DNA of 14,536 nt from Deltaproteobacteria bacterium (GTDB lineage Bacteria; Desulfobacterota; GWC2-55-46), in assembly GCA_016234955.1 (NCBI GenBank), contig JACRNN010000195.1, positions 1 to 14,536 on the forward strand. The letters are read 5' to 3'. Under the pieces are notes generated by a model, which searched no databases, was not told where the DNA came from, and worked only from the letters and a program-made list of their open reading frames with translations. The first letter of the stretch is position 1. The number at the start of each line of letters is the position of its first letter. Below, piece after piece: positions 14,118 through 14,536 of this stretch. The translations under genes and the position numbers were made by a program.

Positions 14118-14536
14118 TCAGGGTTTCGACCCTGTTTTTAATCTCCTTATAGCCGCAAACCCAGCCAGGCCGCTGCCGAGGAGGAGAAGTGTGGAAGGTT
14201 CCGGGACTGAGGCGACATTAGTGCAATTGACCTGACCACCATTGCCGCCGTAGCTCCCGCCACTTGAGCCGCCGTAGCTCCCGCCGCTTGAGCCGCCGTA
14301 GCTCCCGCCGCTTGAGCCGCCGTAGCTCCCGCCGCTTGAGCCGCCGTAGCTCCCGCCGCTTGAGCCGCCGTAGCTCCCGCCACTTGAGCCGCCGTAGCTC
14401 CCGCCGCTTGAGCCGCCGTAGCTCCCGCCACTTGAGCCGCCGTAGCTCCCGCCACTTGAGCCGCCGTAGCTCCCGCCACTTGAGCCGCCGTAGCTCCCGC
14501 CACTTGAGCCGCCGTAGCTCCCGCCGCTTGAGCCGC
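14118..14536 (-). CDS. Gly/Ser/Tyr-repeat surface protein with PEP-CTERM sorting signal, 5' part off the window
   Basis: The last 138 residues are visible. From the window edge inward they comprise one Gly, twelve perfect SSGGSYGG octapeptides, the spacer NGGQVNCTNVAS, then VPEPSTLLLLGSGLAG followed by FAAIRRLKTGSKP and a TGA stop. VPEP, a hydrophobic helix and a basic tail form a PEP-CTERM signal, recognised by exosortase (EpsH) in Gram-negative bacteria that make exopolysaccharide. Proteins of this class are Sec-exported, processed and released or anchored at the surface. Differences between repeat units are silent in this frame (Ser AGT/AGC) but would be Val/Ala in the other open minus frame, which supports this reading. 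Low-complexity Gly/Ser/Tyr sequence suggests a flexible matrix or fibre role, but no function can be named. The gene is convergent with gspF. Confidence 0.85.
   Translation of the reverse strand, partial: GSSGGSYGGSSGGSYGGSSGGSYGGSSGGSYGGSSGGSYGGSSGGSYGGSSGGSYGGSSGGSYGGSSGGSYGGSSGGSYGGSSGGSYGGSSGGSYGGNGGQVNCTNVASVPEPSTLLLLGSGLAGFAAIRRLKTGSKP
14119..14139 (+). terminator. intrinsic terminator of the gsp operon
   Basis: CAGGGT, loop TTCG, ACCCTG and then TTTTT form a compact terminator read on the plus strand, 23 bp after the gspF stop. It lies inside the final codons of the convergent minus-strand PEP-CTERM gene. On the minus strand no T-run follows the stem, so it serves the gsp transcript only. 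Confidence 0.85.
14244..14536. repeat. 24-bp tandem repeat, 12 units plus 5 bp, continuing past the edge
   Basis: Twelve contiguous 24-bp units (14244-14531) plus the first 5 bp of a thirteenth differ at only one position. From unit 1 to 12 the variable base on the plus strand reads A G G G G A G A A A A G. It encodes the SSGGSYGG octapeptide array of the PEP-CTERM gene. Such homogeneity points to recent expansion by slippage or unequal recombination. True array length cannot be seen. Confidence 0.97.

Noticed and set aside
14147..14503. Ala/Gly/Thr/Gln-rich protein on the minus strand
   Set aside because: Wrong frame over the 24-bp repeat. Unit variation is amino-acid-changing here but silent in the frame ending with the PEP-CTERM signal.
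14244..14536. CRISPR array
   Set aside because: Units are directly adjacent with no variable spacers and encode a regular octapeptide.

Overview
This window looks like a GC-rich Gram-negative chromosome. It carries a nearly complete type II secretion (T2SS, gsp) operon, the 3' end of a gene for a PEP-CTERM (exosortase-sorted) surface protein, and frequent use of ATA (Ile) and AGG (Arg) codons despite the high GC. That combination suits a Desulfobacterota/Nitrospirota-like environmental lineage, but taxonomy cannot be fixed from this sequence.

Region 1 (1-1.4 kb) is a metal homeostasis island. A ZIP-family metal importer runs leftward off the window. It has its own strong sigma70-like promoter, and a Fur/Zur-box-like 19-mer lies over the spacer and -10. 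Upstream on the same strand is an ArsR/SmtB repressor that keeps the alpha5 zinc-site residues and a CVC pair. Pointing away from it is a short relic of a ZntA/CadA-type P1B efflux ATPase ending at a strong intrinsic terminator. I read this as a former divergent arsR-ATPase pair in which the pump was deleted.

Region 2 (1.4-3.4 kb) holds a 149-bp MITE-like hairpin element, then a gene for a REC-REC-PilZ regulator. After it comes a promoter and a roughly 290-nt structured leader ahead of the T2SS operon.

Region 3 (3.4-14.1 kb) is the T2SS operon in the order gspG-H-I-J-K-L-M-C-D-E-F, mostly with overlapping or abutting genes. It encodes the major and minor pseudopilins, the inner-membrane platform (L, M, C, F), the secretin D and the ATPase E. 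Neither gspO (prepilin peptidase) nor gspN is present. GspI lacks its entire hydrophobic N-terminal helix through an apparently clean in-frame deletion. Inverted-repeat elements sit at the gspD/gspE and gspE/gspF junctions, and the second ends exactly at the gspF start codon, which has no visible ribosome binding site.

Region 4 (14.1 kb to the end) is convergent. The operon's intrinsic terminator overlaps the last codons of a minus-strand gene for a Gly/Ser/Tyr repeat protein. At least twelve 24-bp (8-residue SSGGSYGG) units precede a PEP-CTERM sorting signal. Unit-to-unit variation is purely synonymous in that frame. The most notable items are the helix-less GspI, the P1B ATPase relic beside a zinc-sensor repressor, the repeat protein, and the repeat elements inside the operon.
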